DNA of 64,000 bases from Flavobacterium sp. (GCF_027484205.1 NZ_JAIXUB010000025.1:1-64000); one strand, 5' to 3'. Numbered from the stretch's first letter, positions 55,593 to 64,000 are shown. Notes: generated by a model from the sequence alone, not told the origin. Translations and numbers: made by a program.

Positions 55593-57527
55593 TTACGTGT
55601 TTTTTGGAATTTCAAATCTTATTTTTGTCCCTTTATCAAGCAGTGAATTGATTTCAAAGGTTCCTTCAATTTCTTCAATTCGTTTTTTCATATTATATAA
55701 CCCATTTCCGAAGTCAGTGTTTTCTATATCAAATCCTTTTCCGTTATCTAGAACTTCTATTTGGATTTTATTAGAAACATTTTTTACCTCAACTACTATT
55801 TCATTTGCATCAGCATATTTAATGGCGTTATTTACTGATTCTTGAATGGTTCTGTAAAGATTTATTCCTATCAAGGAAGAAAATTTTAAATCCTGTAAAG
55901 ATTCATCAACATTGAATTTGAAATCAATATTTTCTTTGGCAGATTTTGCTTTTTCTATGAAATTAAAAATTCTGGATCGCAAATCTTCAAATGTAAATTC
56001 GTTGTTGTTCATTGCCCATATTGTATCTCTAAGATCAATAATTGTGGACTTGGTGAAATCGCTAATTTTAGTAAGTTGATTTACGATTTTGCTATCTGAT
56101 ATTTGATTTCCATACTTCAAATTATCTACCGACGAAATAACAAATGTTAATTGTGCTCCAATGTTATCGTGCAAATCTCTTGAAATTGAAAGTCGCTGTT
56201 CATGAAGTTGGTTTTGAGTTTCAATTTGAGCAATTGCTGATTTTAATTGAAATTCTTGTTCTTGTTGTTTGTTTTTTAATTTTTGTTGGCGGTAAATTAA
56301 AAATCCTATTAAACCGATAAATAAAGCTAATGATGAAACAGCTATTAATTTATTTCTAGTGTTTTTTACTTCAATCTCTTTTTCAAGTAAAAGTTTTTCT
56401 TTTTTGGCAGATTGGTATTTTGATTCAAATTCGTTTGTTTGAGTTTGCACAGTTTTTTCAATTATTTCATCTTGTAATTTCATTGATGAGTTGATGTAAT
56501 AGTTAACACTGTCGGGAGCATTTGTATAAGCGTGCACTTGACTCAAGTATAAATAAGTTTGCGACAATTTAGTTCTAAAAGTTTCATTTTTAGAATACTG
56601 TGTTTTCAACTTATAAAGTGTTTGTTTTGCTTTTTCAAAATTGCCTTTGGAAATATCTTGCGTAACCGTATTTAAAAGCAAACCAGTTTGGTCAGAATTA
56701 GGATTTAGTTTTTCTATTAAAGCTCCAGACTTTTCTATTAATTTAGATGCTTCTTCTTGTTTATTTTGGCTAATTTTAATGTTTGAAATATTATTTAAAG
56801 CACTTGATAACGCCACATTATTACCTGATTTTTTTGAAGAAATAGTACTTTTTTTATAAAATTTTAAAGCATTAATTGTGTCTTTCAAGCTTAGATAAAT
56901 GTTGCCCATAGTTAAATAGGAAGTTGACAAACCGGCATCCTGATTGTTGAGTTCTTGATATTCAATGGCTTTCTTGGTGTAGGTCATCGATTTATTATAG
57001 TTTTTCAAATCCATAAATAAGGAACCGATATTTGCATTTGTTATTGCTGCAGCTTCAAGATTATTGGTTTTTTGAAAAAAATCAACTGATTCTAAATAAG
57101 ATTTTAATGCTAATGTTTTTTTGTTTTCTTTATTATATATGTTGGCCAAATTAGCTGCGATTTTAGCCATACCCATTTTATCATTTCTTAATTTTCTAAT
57201 TTGATATCCTTTTAAATAATTTTCTTTTGAAGACTCATAATCGGCTCTTCTAAAATATACAATACCCAAATCACTGTAAACTTGAGACAACAAAACAGAA
57301 TCTTTAAGTTTTGTTGATTCAGTAATTGCTTTTTTTCCATAGACAAGTGCAGAATCTGTAGAAATATTGGAATAATACCAAGTCAAATCGGAGTATATTG
57401 TAGCTCTTTGTTTTTGATCGGGATTATTATTTAAGTCGTTTTTTAATTTGTTTATTAAATCTTGGGCATTTTGTGAAAACCCTAAAACTGAAAATAAAAT
57501 GAAAATTATAAGTACTATTCTTTTCAT
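55593..57527 (-). CDS. TPR-containing sensor histidine kinase, copy 1
   Basis: A 644-residue kinase. Signal peptide (IVLIIFILFSVLGFSQ), then periplasmic TPR repeats (~30-370, e.g. VYSDLGIVYFRRADYESSKENYLKGY), a membrane segment (~395-415, VSSLALFIGLIGFLIY), a coiled linker and a HisKA_3 dimerisation domain with H453 in SRDLHDNIGAQLT. HATPase_c follows with VLDNGKGFDIENTDFGNGLYNMKKRI. It starts 6 nt after the paralogous kinase, and the linker-HisKA region is nearly identical between them. The signal sensed by the TPR part is unknown. Confidence 0.93.
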   Translation of the reverse strand: MKRIVLIIFILFSVLGFSQNAQDLINKLKNDLNNNPDQKQRATIYSDLTWYYSNISTDSALVYGKKAITESTKLKDSVLLSQVYSDLGIVYFRRADYESSKENYLKGYQIRKLRNDKMGMAKIAANLANIYNKENKKTLALKSYLESVDFFQKTNNLEAAAITNANIGSLFMDLKNYNKSMTYTKKAIEYQELNNQDAGLSTSYLTMGNIYLSLKDTINALKFYKKSTISSKKSGNNVALSSALNNISNIKISQNKQEEASKLIEKSGALIEKLNPNSDQTGLLLNTVTQDISKGNFEKAKQTLYKLKTQYSKNETFRTKLSQTYLYLSQVHAYTNAPDSVNYYINSSMKLQDEIIEKTVQTQTNEFESKYQSAKKEKLLLEKEIEVKNTRNKLIAVSSLALFIGLIGFLIYRQQKLKNKQQEQEFQLKSAIAQIETQNQLHEQRLSISRDLHDNIGAQLTFVISSVDNLKYGNQISDSKIVNQLTKISDFTKSTIIDLRDTIWAMNNNEFTFEDLRSRIFNFIEKAKSAKENIDFKFNVDESLQDLKFSSLIGINLYRTIQESVNNAIKYADANEIVVEVKNVSNKIQIEVLDNGKGFDIENTDFGNGLYNMKKRIEEIEGTFEINSLLDKGTKIRFEIPKNT

Positions 57528-57533
57528 AATAAA

Positions 57534-59453
57534 TTAAATAAAAATTGATATTCTTGTTCCTTTTTCTACTATAGAATTAACTTCAAATTCACCATCAATT
57601 TCTTCTATTCTTTTTTTCATATTACGCAATCCATTACCAAAATCTATATTTTCTATATCGAATCCTTTTCCGTTGTCTTGAATTTCTATTTGGATTTTGT
57701 TGTTCATTTTTTTTACATCAACATAAATTTTATTTCCGTTTGAATATTTAATAGAATTGTTTATTGCCTCTTGAATTGTTCTATATATATTAATACCAAT
57801 GAAAGATGAAAGTTTAATTTCTGATAATTGCTCGTCAATTTTAAATTCAAAATCAATATCTTCTTTAGCAATTTTTGCCTTTTCAATGAAATTAAAAATC
57901 CTAGAACGTAAATCTTCAAAAGAAAATTCGTCTTTATTCATTGCCCAAATTGTATCACGAAGTTCAATAATTGTAGCTTTTGTAAAATCACTAATTTTTG
58001 TTAGTTGATTATTGATTTTAGTATCGGTTATTTTATTTCCAAATTTTAAATTATCGACCGATGAAATCACAAAAGTCAATTGAGCTCCAATATTATCGTG
58101 TAAATCTCTTGAAATAGAGAGTCGTTGTTCGTGTAATTGATTTTGGTTTTCTATTTCTTTAATTGCTGATTTTAATTGAAACTCCTGTTCTTGTTGCTTA
58201 TTTTTAAGTTTTTGTTGACGATATATTAAGTATCCAATTGTAATTAATGCTAATGAAATCAATGATAGGATTTGAAATTGAGTGTTTTTCTTTTTGATTT
58301 GAAGTTCGCTTTCTGCAATTTTTGTTTTAGAAATTAAAAGCTCTTTCTCTTTTTTTTCTGTTTCATAAATAGTTTTAAACTCAGCTGCTGCTACTTCTTT
58401 TCTCTCATTGATCAAGCTTTTATATACCGATTGATATTTGTTAGAATATTCTAAAGCGCTTTTATAATTTCCTTTATTTTTATAAAAATCAACTAACAAA
58501 TTATAGCTTTTTGCTATGCCTGGATTATAATTTACATTTTTGGCAATTTCAATACTCTTATTGGCAAAATTTAATACCTCAGCATCATTATTACAAAAAA
58601 TAGCTAATTGCGCAAGATTTGCATAAGAATCTGAAATTTGTTTTTCATTTTTACTCAATAAATCTAATTTTAAACATTCATTGAAATAGTATTTTGCACT
58701 ATCCAGTTGATTGGAAAACATGAAACAATTTGCTTTATTATCAAGAAATGTAGCTTTTAAATTATCTGACTTAATTTTCTCACAAATTTTCAACCCTTCT
58801 TCATCAATCTTTAATGCTTCCTTCAAATTTCCATTCATACCTTGCAAATTTGCCATTGTGTGAATTGCAACTAAATAATGTGGATTTAATTTGTAATTTT
58901 CTAAATAATTTACTGCTAATATTAAATGCTGTTTTGCTAATTTCATTTCTTCTTTTTGAAGATATAATTGACCTAAATTTGCATAAATTCCGCCAATCAT
59001 AAGTGAGTCTTTAAGCTTTTCAGATAATTTTAAAGCATTCAAAAGATTTTTTAATGACTTTTCATATTGACCTGTGTGCTTGTAATAATTCCCTAAACCC
59101 GCAAAAGTTGAAATTTTTAAACTATCAACTTTAGAATCTTTCAATAAATTAAATGAAGCATTAAAATTTTTAAAAGACAAACTGTCGTTATTGATTGAAT
59201 TATAATAAATGCCATAAGCAATTTTAGCAGTAGCTTTAAAATCATTAGATTCATTTTTAATCAATGATTGTATACTATCGGCATAGTTTTTTATAAGAAA
59301 GTGCTTTTTGTTTCGTAAAGATTTTGCAATCCTAAACCATTCAATAATTTGCTTTTGATTTTTAGTAAACGCTTTTGATTCTTGCCGATTTGTATCTTCT
59401 TTTTGACACGAAAACAAGACTATAAACAATAAAACAAGTATTCTTTTTATCAT
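57534..59453 (-). CDS. TPR-containing sensor histidine kinase, copy 2 (lipoprotein type)
   Basis: A 639-residue paralogue of the downstream kinase. The N-terminus has a lipoprotein-type signal (LVLLFIVLFSCQKE), suggesting lipidation of the periplasmic end. TPR repeats fill ~70-360, one membrane segment lies at ~393-415, the phospho-accepting His is H452 (SRDLHDNIGAQLT), and the ATPase domain has IQDNGKGFDIENIDFGNGLRNMKKRI. The TPR half has diverged strongly from copy 1 while the kinase half has not, suggesting different input but common output. Confidence 0.92.
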   Translation of the reverse strand: MIKRILVLLFIVLFSCQKEDTNRQESKAFTKNQKQIIEWFRIAKSLRNKKHFLIKNYADSIQSLIKNESNDFKATAKIAYGIYYNSINNDSLSFKNFNASFNLLKDSKVDSLKISTFAGLGNYYKHTGQYEKSLKNLLNALKLSEKLKDSLMIGGIYANLGQLYLQKEEMKLAKQHLILAVNYLENYKLNPHYLVAIHTMANLQGMNGNLKEALKIDEEGLKICEKIKSDNLKATFLDNKANCFMFSNQLDSAKYYFNECLKLDLLSKNEKQISDSYANLAQLAIFCNNDAEVLNFANKSIEIAKNVNYNPGIAKSYNLLVDFYKNKGNYKSALEYSNKYQSVYKSLINERKEVAAAEFKTIYETEKKEKELLISKTKIAESELQIKKKNTQFQILSLISLALITIGYLIYRQQKLKNKQQEQEFQLKSAIKEIENQNQLHEQRLSISRDLHDNIGAQLTFVISSVDNLKFGNKITDTKINNQLTKISDFTKATIIELRDTIWAMNKDEFSFEDLRSRIFNFIEKAKIAKEDIDFEFKIDEQLSEIKLSSFIGINIYRTIQEAINNSIKYSNGNKIYVDVKKMNNKIQIEIQDNGKGFDIENIDFGNGLRNMKKRIEEIDGEFEVNSIVEKGTRISIFI

Positions 59454-59479
59454 AAAGTTTTTATTTATATTGTATAAAG

Positions 59480-59761
59480 TTAATTATAATTCCCATTGGA
59501 AATAATTTCAATAAAAACTTTTTGCAATTCAACAACCTCATCACCAAGAGCTTTCATATCATTAGAATAATTTGACTTATAATCATCCGAAATTAAAACT
59601 TGATTATTCAGCAATTGATGTTTAGAATTTAGAGACGCAATTATTTGCTCTAATTTTTCCATGTTATTCTGGTGTTCTTCTCGTATTGAAGCATTGTTTA
59701 CAAACAAATAAATCACAAAAAAAAGCAACAGAATTATTATTGATATTAAAATATAAATCAT
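59480..59761 (-). CDS. Small single-span coiled-coil protein, first gene of the kinase operon
   Basis: A 93-residue protein with an N-terminal membrane segment (IYILISIIILLLFFVIYLFV) and a helical, probably coiled-coil remainder. I choose ATG 59761; an ATG four codons upstream (59773) would leave almost no leader after the predicted -7 box. The 59761 start gives 23 nt, like the 26 and 25 nt at the two sibling promoters. It ends 26 nt before kinase copy 2, so it heads the operon. No family recognised; an accessory to the sensor kinases is possible. Confidence 0.7.
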   Translation of the reverse strand: MIYILISIIILLLFFVIYLFVNNASIREEHQNNMEKLEQIIASLNSKHQLLNNQVLISDDYKSNYSNDMKALGDEVVELQKVFIEIISNGNYN

Positions 59762-59784
59762 AAAAAAAGTCATTAAATCAATTA

Positions 59785-59833
59785 CAAATTTGACCTAATG
59801 ACTTTGAAAAAACAATACGTATAAATGCGTATT
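59785..59833 (-). promoter_or_regulatory. Promoter with AATACG-N8-CGTATT operator, site 2 (kinase operon)
   Basis: A -7-like box CAAATTTG (59785-59792) has TTG 20 nt upstream overlapping the end of the palindrome AATACG-N8-CGTATT (59814-59833). The gap between palindrome and box is 21 nt. This controls the small protein-kinase-kinase-regulator operon, so autoregulation is implied. Confidence 0.75.
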
Positions 59834-60498
59834 TATGATTTAATTTTTGCCTGAAACTCTTGATTATTATTTACAATTTCACCTTCGTATTTTAAAGTCC
59901 AACCCATAGAACTTGTTAGAATTAAAATTTTAGATAACTCACTTACTAATCTATTTTTAGCATTTGACTTCAAAGTAGATTTATCTATTTTCTTTTTAAG
60001 ATTTTCTTTTGCAATCTTGTTGATTTTGTTATAGTCATCACCTGTAAACTCATTAAAAGTTGAAGATTCAGTATTGTAATATTTAATATCTGGACTAATT
60101 TTTATTTCCTCTTCAGGAATTGTTAAAATTGTTACTGTTTTATTTTTAGCATCAACATCATATTTTACTTTGCTTAAATCAAAACCTACAGTAACATCGG
60201 CATTAATAACAACTAAAGCTTTTTTGTCAAAACTCAATCCTGGAATATAGGTTTCTTTTCTATCTTTGTATGTTAGCACTTCGGCAAAATGTCCTTCTGT
60301 TACAACGAGCTTTCCTACATTCTTTATTTGTTGTTGAATTAAATTTGTATCATATTCAATCGATGAGGTTTCACTTTTAGTGGTAAAAAATTTATACCCA
60401 AAAAACAATACTAAACCTATTAGAATTAAAACTGCCCATTTTCTAAATTCTGATAAAGCGCCAAAAAAGCCAACTTTTTGTGGAGTTTGTTGTGTCAT
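59833..60498 (-). CDS. DUF4230 domain-containing membrane protein
   Basis: A 221-residue protein with one N-terminal membrane segment (VLILIGLVLFFGYKFF) and a DUF4230 domain (IQQQIKNVGKLVVTEGHFAEVLTYKD ... VVINADVTVGFDLSKVKYDVDAKNKTVTI ... LKSNAKNRLVSELSKILILT). Function unknown. It has its own consensus promoter, and its stop codon touches site 2 of the palindrome family. Confidence 0.88.
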   Translation of the reverse strand: MTQQTPQKVGFFGALSEFRKWAVLILIGLVLFFGYKFFTTKSETSSIEYDTNLIQQQIKNVGKLVVTEGHFAEVLTYKDRKETYIPGLSFDKKALVVINADVTVGFDLSKVKYDVDAKNKTVTILTIPEEEIKISPDIKYYNTESSTFNEFTGDDYNKINKIAKENLKKKIDKSTLKSNAKNRLVSELSKILILTSSMGWTLKYEGEIVNNNQEFQAKIKS

Positions 60499-60518
60499 AT
60501 TTTTATATTGAAAGTTTT

Positions 60519-60551
60519 CAAATTTATGAAATAAAATCCAATGAAAACAAA
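60519..60551 (-). promoter_or_regulatory. Consensus promoter of the DUF4230 gene
   Basis: On the minus strand TTTG (60548-60551), 21 nt, then TAAATTTG (60519-60526). This matches the Bacteroidota consensus TTTG-N19-21-TAnnTTTG and has no AATACG palindrome, so it is a useful local contrast to the three regulated promoters. Confidence 0.7.
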
Positions 60552-60581
60552 AAAGGCTATCTCAAAAAAGATAGCCCTTTT
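60546..60581 (-). terminator. Terminator after the DUF6252-like gene
   Basis: An 8-bp stem (60555-60562 with 60569-60576, arm GGCTATCT) is followed by T7 on the minus strand. It overlaps the -33 region of the next gene's promoter. Confidence 0.8.
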
Positions 60582-60601
60582 CAACCTAAAAACTACTATT
60601 T

Positions 60602-61156
60602 TTAACTACCTATTTCTAATCTAAATGAACCATTGGTAACATTTTTTGTTCCACCTGAACAATCTTCTGATTCAAGTAATTCCTTACCTTTAAAGCTAAA
60701 AGTTCCTTCAATTTTTGTGGCATCAATGAATGTAATTTCTAAAGTCCCATTAGAATCATCACAAAAAGAAGAGTTATATGTTTTTGTTGACATGGAATTA
60801 ATATCTACATCAATCAATGATAAACTTCCTACATAATTATCCTCGTTATTTGACAAATCCATTGCATACGTTCCTACTTCTAAACTTCCGTCAATTGCAT
60901 ACAATTGAATATTAACCGATTTACCTGTTGTTGTAGAAAAACCTTGCAAAACTAAATTTCCAGAATTATAACCGCCATTTGCATAATCGCCTTCTGCTAA
61001 TAAATTTGTGCTTCCAATTTTTGCTTTCACAAAAGTTCCTGTGCTTGGTCCGCTAAATCCACCGCTACCACCATCGCTATCATCACTACTACATGAAGAT
61101 AAAATTGAGGTAACTGCAAGAAATAAAATGAATCCAAACTTGTTTAATTTTTTCAT
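60602..61156 (-). CDS. DUF6252-like lipoprotein
   Basis: A 184-residue lipoprotein: signal FGFILFLAVTSILSSCSSDD with the lipid Cys at the SSC motif, then an acidic Gly/Ser-rich spacer. A beta-rich domain follows (FVKAKIGSTNLLAEGDY, VNIQLYAIDGSLEVGTYAMDL, GTLEITFIDATKIEGTFSFKGK, GTKNVTNGSFRLEI) resembling DUF6252. Anchored in the outer membrane or on the surface. Its promoter has site 3 of the AATACG-N8-CGTATT family, so it probably responds to the neighbouring two-component system. Confidence 0.8.
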   Translation of the reverse strand: MKKLNKFGFILFLAVTSILSSCSSDDSDGGSGGFSGPSTGTFVKAKIGSTNLLAEGDYANGGYNSGNLVLQGFSTTTGKSVNIQLYAIDGSLEVGTYAMDLSNNEDNYVGSLSLIDVDINSMSTKTYNSSFCDDSNGTLEITFIDATKIEGTFSFKGKELLESEDCSGGTKNVTNGSFRLEIGS

Positions 61157-61181
61157 TGTTTTTTGTTTTAAAGTTATAAGA

Positions 61182-61230
61182 CAAAATTGAATGAATTAAA
61201 TACGGAACTCAATACGAAGAAAATCGTATT
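61182..61230 (-). promoter_or_regulatory. Promoter with AATACG-N8-CGTATT operator, site 3
   Basis: A -7-like box CAATTTTG (61182-61189) lies 25 nt before the lipoprotein ATG. The palindrome AATACG-N8-CGTATT (61211-61230) starts 21 nt upstream of the box, and TTG overlaps its end. A further AATACG half-site lies at 61199-61204. Confidence 0.75.
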
Positions 61231-61236
61231 TTTATT

Positions 61237-62199
61237 TTAGAAATTAATAAGTGGTAATTTTTCTTTTAAATCAGAAATTTTCTTACTGAGATTAGTTAAG
61301 AATTTTTGATGACTTTCTGAATCTGGATTAAAAGGTCTGTGTTTTAAAGCACGTTGGATCTCACAAACTTGATTCATTGTTTTGAACTCCGTTTCGGAAA
61401 CATAATTTTCAAAGAATTTTATCCAAATATAATCAATTGCCGTTTGAGAAGGATGTAACATATCTTCGGCATAAAAACGATAATCGCGAAGTTCGTCCAA
61501 CAGGATTTCGTAACTAGGAAAGTAGTTGCACTTCGACAAGCTCAGTGTGACAACTTTTTGTAATGCAGTTATCAAATGTGCTTTGCTTCTCTGGTTTTCT
61601 ACAAAGCCATCTTTGATATGTCGAACTGGTGAAATGGTAAAAATGAATTTACAATTTGGATTTATTGAATGAATTAAATCTATACTATTTTGAATGGATT
61701 TTTCGATAACTTCAATAGGTAGAATTTCTTTTTCAAATTGATTTTGAGGCACTTTATGGCAGTTTGCTACAATACAAATTCTGTGAGATTGCGCTTGTCT
61801 AAGTCGATAAACCCATGAAGTTCCGTAAGTAATAATAAAATGTGAGGCTTCAGTGATTTGATTTCTAAAATTGTCTAAAATTGTATTAAGATTCTGAAGT
61901 AATACCTCATTTGAAGTAGTACTTAAAACAGAATGAGTTTCAAAACAATGCCAATGCTCATTGTGAAAAAAAATATCATTCTCAGTAAACTCAATTTTAT
62001 TTACCGCTCGATTTATTAAATTTTCAATTGATACCGGATTGAAAATAATCCCAAAAGGATTGACAGAATTTTGAAACTTAAAATAGTCAAACTTCTCCGC
62101 CATAGTTGAGGCAAAACAGGAACCAATAGAAATAATTTTAGAATTATAATCTATTGGAAAATTTGACTTTTGAATGGGTATTTTTGTGGTGAAGTTCAT
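61237..62199 (-). CDS. GSCFA domain-containing protein
   Basis: A 320-residue protein with the family-defining GSCFA motif at SIGSCFASTMAEKF, followed by NPFGIIFNP, ITYGTSWVY, FIFTISPVRHIKDGF and AEDMLHPSQTAIDYIW. This SGNH-hydrolase-like family has presumed Ser and His active residues, but the substrate is unknown. Two stretches look like translated DNA repeats: VTLSLSKC before NYFPSYEI, and LRQAQSHR before ICIVANCHKVPQ. Both are in loops, and the reading frame is intact. Confidence 0.92.
   Translation of the reverse strand: MNFTTKIPIQKSNFPIDYNSKIISIGSCFASTMAEKFDYFKFQNSVNPFGIIFNPVSIENLINRAVNKIEFTENDIFFHNEHWHCFETHSVLSTTSNEVLLQNLNTILDNFRNQITEASHFIITYGTSWVYRLRQAQSHRICIVANCHKVPQNQFEKEILPIEVIEKSIQNSIDLIHSINPNCKFIFTISPVRHIKDGFVENQRSKAHLITALQKVVTLSLSKCNYFPSYEILLDELRDYRFYAEDMLHPSQTAIDYIWIKFFENYVSETEFKTMNQVCEIQRALKHRPFNPDSESHQKFLTNLSKKISDLKEKLPLINF
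61528..61553. repeat. Dispersed repeat inserted in the GSCFA gene
   Basis: GCACTTCGACAAGCTCAGTG followed by TGACAA, an almost exact copy of the intergenic repeat, here coding VTLSLSKC. A more decayed copy at 61781-61806 codes LRQAQSHR. Confidence 0.75.
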
Positions 62200-62324
62200 T
62201 TTATAAAAATATTTTACAAAAATACAAAATGATTATTTAACCTTGTAACTTAGATGAAATTATACAATCAAAAAAAACAATCTTGATTTTTTTATTCTCT
62301 ACTTTTGTAAAAAAATAAAACTTC

Positions 62325-64000
62325 ATGAAACTACTTTATTCCTACTTAAAAAAACATAAACTTTTACTCTTTTTTGCCTTATTAATGGCGGCAATAAACA
62401 TTTGCTTTAGCTTGTCTGATTCGGTTATTACGGGTAAATTGATGCAAGATTGTGGTGTTGGAATTGAAAAATACAAAGGAAACGAAATTGGTTTTATTAA
62501 ATCGGTTGCATTTTGGCTCGGATTATCACTTGGCGCGGCAATGATTTCTAGAATAACTAAAAATTTTCAAGATTATTTTACCAATATAGTAATTCAGCGA
62601 ACTGGAGCTGAAATGTACACTGACGGAATTAAAAAATCACTCGATTTACCTTACGAACAATTTGAAGATCAACGAAGTGGTGAAACATTAAGCAAATTAA
62701 CCAAAGTACGTTCTGATTCTGAAAAACTAATTACACTTTCTATTTCGCTGATATTTCAAACAATTATTGGATTTATATTTGTAATCATTTATGTTTCCAG
62801 AATTGACTATAGAATTTCATTTATTTTTCTACTTACAGCTCCAATTATAGCAATCATTAGTTCGTATTTAGGTAAAAAAATAAAAGTCGTTTCTAGAAAA
62901 ATTGTTACTCAAACCAATGCTTTAGCAGGTTCTACTACAGAAAGTTTACGAAATATAGAATTGGTAAAAAGTTTGGGATTAACCTATCAAGAAGAAAAAC
63001 GACTCAACTTAAACACGTTTAAAATTCTTCAATTAGAATTACAAAAAATCCGTTTCATTAGAAGTTTGAGTTTTATTCAAGGCACAACAGTACATTTTTT
63101 AAGAACTTGCGTCGTTTTTACATTGTATTATTTCTTGTTTGGAGGCGAAATTATTGTTGGAGATTTATTGACCATGGTCTTTTTTACCTTCTTCATTTTT
63201 GGTCCATTACAAGAGTTAGGTACGTTTATTATTGCATTAAATGAAACCAAAGTTTCCATGGAAAACTTCAAAGAATTATTGAATGCTCCAAAAGAATACC
63301 GTCCAAAAAATGCTAAAGATGTTGGCGCAATTAAAGCATTACAATTTTCCGATGTGAGTTTCAAACATAAATCAGCGAAACATAATGCGGTAGAGAATAT
63401 AACTTTTGATATAAAACAAGGCGAAACAGTTGCATTCGTTGGTCCTTCTGGAGCAGGAAAAACCACATTGGTCAAACTTTTAGTTGGATTATATCCGCCA
63501 GAAAAAGGACATGTAAAATACAACGAAATCGATTCTAAAGAAATTGATTTATTGGATTTGAGAAAACAGCTCGGCTTTGTAACTCAAGATGCGCAATTAT
63601 TTAGTGGAACTATTCGTGAAAACTTATTGTTTGTAAAACCATCAGCAACCGACGAAGAATTACTTGAAGTATTGCATAAAGCAAGTTGCGACCGATTATT
63701 AGAACGTGCCGAAGATGGATTAAATTCAACTATTGGCGAAGGCGGAATTAAAGTTTCTGGCGGTGAAAAACAACGTTTATCAATTGCAAGAGCTATTTTG
63801 AGAAACCCAAATTTATTAATTTTTGATGAAGCCACTTCTGCATTAGATTCGATTACTGAAGAAGAAATTAACGCCACCATCAGAAATATATCCGACCAAA
63901 ATAGAATTACGGTATTAATTGCACACCGATTATCAACCGTAATGCATGCCGATAAAATTTTCGTATTAGAACAAGGAAAAATCATCGAACAAGGAAAACA
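62325..64000 (+). CDS. ABC transporter, fused permease and ATPase, C-terminus beyond window
   Basis: The open frame starts at ATG 62325 (MKLLYSYLKKHKLLLFFALL) and runs off the window end, at least 558 residues. Six membrane segments in the first ~320 residues form an exporter-type permease domain. The ATPase domain has Walker A GPSGAGKTT (from residue 373), Q-loop VTQDAQ, signature VSGGEKQR, Walker B LLIFDEATSALD and H-loop AHRLST. It is a half-transporter of the lipid/drug/peptide exporter type. Only the last residues are missing. Substrate unknown. Confidence 0.93.
   Translation, partial: MKLLYSYLKKHKLLLFFALLMAAINICFSLSDSVITGKLMQDCGVGIEKYKGNEIGFIKSVAFWLGLSLGAAMISRITKNFQDYFTNIVIQRTGAEMYTDGIKKSLDLPYEQFEDQRSGETLSKLTKVRSDSEKLITLSISLIFQTIIGFIFVIIYVSRIDYRISFIFLLTAPIIAIISSYLGKKIKVVSRKIVTQTNALAGSTTESLRNIELVKSLGLTYQEEKRLNLNTFKILQLELQKIRFIRSLSFIQGTTVHFLRTCVVFTLYYFLFGGEIIVGDLLTMVFFTFFIFGPLQELGTFIIALNETKVSMENFKELLNAPKEYRPKNAKDVGAIKALQFSDVSFKHKSAKHNAVENITFDIKQGETVAFVGPSGAGKTTLVKLLVGLYPPEKGHVKYNEIDSKEIDLLDLRKQLGFVTQDAQLFSGTIRENLLFVKPSATDEELLEVLHKASCDRLLERAEDGLNSTIGEGGIKVSGGEKQRLSIARAILRNPNLLIFDEATSALDSITEEEINATIRNISDQNRITVLIAHRLSTVMHADKIFVLEQGKIIEQGK

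Overview
The window looks like a chromosomal segment of a Flavobacterium-like member of the Bacteroidota. It is AT-rich, and its ribosomal/RNA polymerase genes are followed by a DUF3467 gene as is usual in that phylum. It encodes several secreted proteins with type IX secretion (T9SS) C-terminal tails, carries promoter motifs of the Bacteroidota form TTTG-N19-21-TAnnTTTG, and shows few recognisable Shine-Dalgarno sites.

Layout. 1-1.55 kb: the N-terminal part of a secreted calcium-repeat adhesin-like protein. 1.7-17 kb: a conserved information-processing block, all on the minus strand (rpsU, xerC, hpf, three tRNAs, tuf, tRNA-Trp, secE, nusG, rplK, rplA, rplJ, rplL, rpoB, rpoC, DUF3467). 17-24 kb: two divergent T9SS surface proteins. 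24-27 kb: small proteins, urocanate hydratase and a lipoprotein. 27.4-30.7 kb: a four-gene operon encoding an isonitrile hydratase-like protein, an unnamed beta-rich protein, a Cys-rich membrane protein and a fungal-type tyrosinase. 31-36 kb: a branched-chain 2-oxo acid dehydrogenase set (fused E1, E2, ilvE) with a YwqK-type gene inside it. 36.3-49.6 kb: a phenylacetate catabolism cluster (paaE-A-B-C-D-G-H-I, thiolase, paaZ, an enoyl-CoA hydratase homologue, paaY) with a TetR regulator. No paaK is seen. 49.8-64 kb: a rhodanese, an Ig-array T9SS protein, a secreted SUMF1-like protein, a two-component locus with two TPR kinases and one LuxR-type regulator, lipoprotein/DUF genes, a GSCFA protein and a partial ABC exporter.

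The most interesting observation is in the two-component region. Three promoters carry the same 20-bp inverted repeat, AATACG-N8-CGTATT, each exactly 21 bp upstream of a -7-like box. They precede the kinase/regulator operon itself, the secreted SUMF1-like gene and a DUF6252-like lipoprotein gene. This looks like an autoregulated local regulon whose binding site can be read from the sequence. Second is the tyrosinase operon, which pairs a tyrosinase with a plausible copper-handling membrane protein and an isonitrile hydratase-like enzyme.

A third theme is repeats. The spacers of the paa cluster are almost all filled with several families of short dispersed repeats: a 25-bp unit, palindromes at stop codons, a larger hairpin element, and arrays of 7-bp units. 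Related repeats have entered coding sequence in the E2 linkers and the GSCFA gene.
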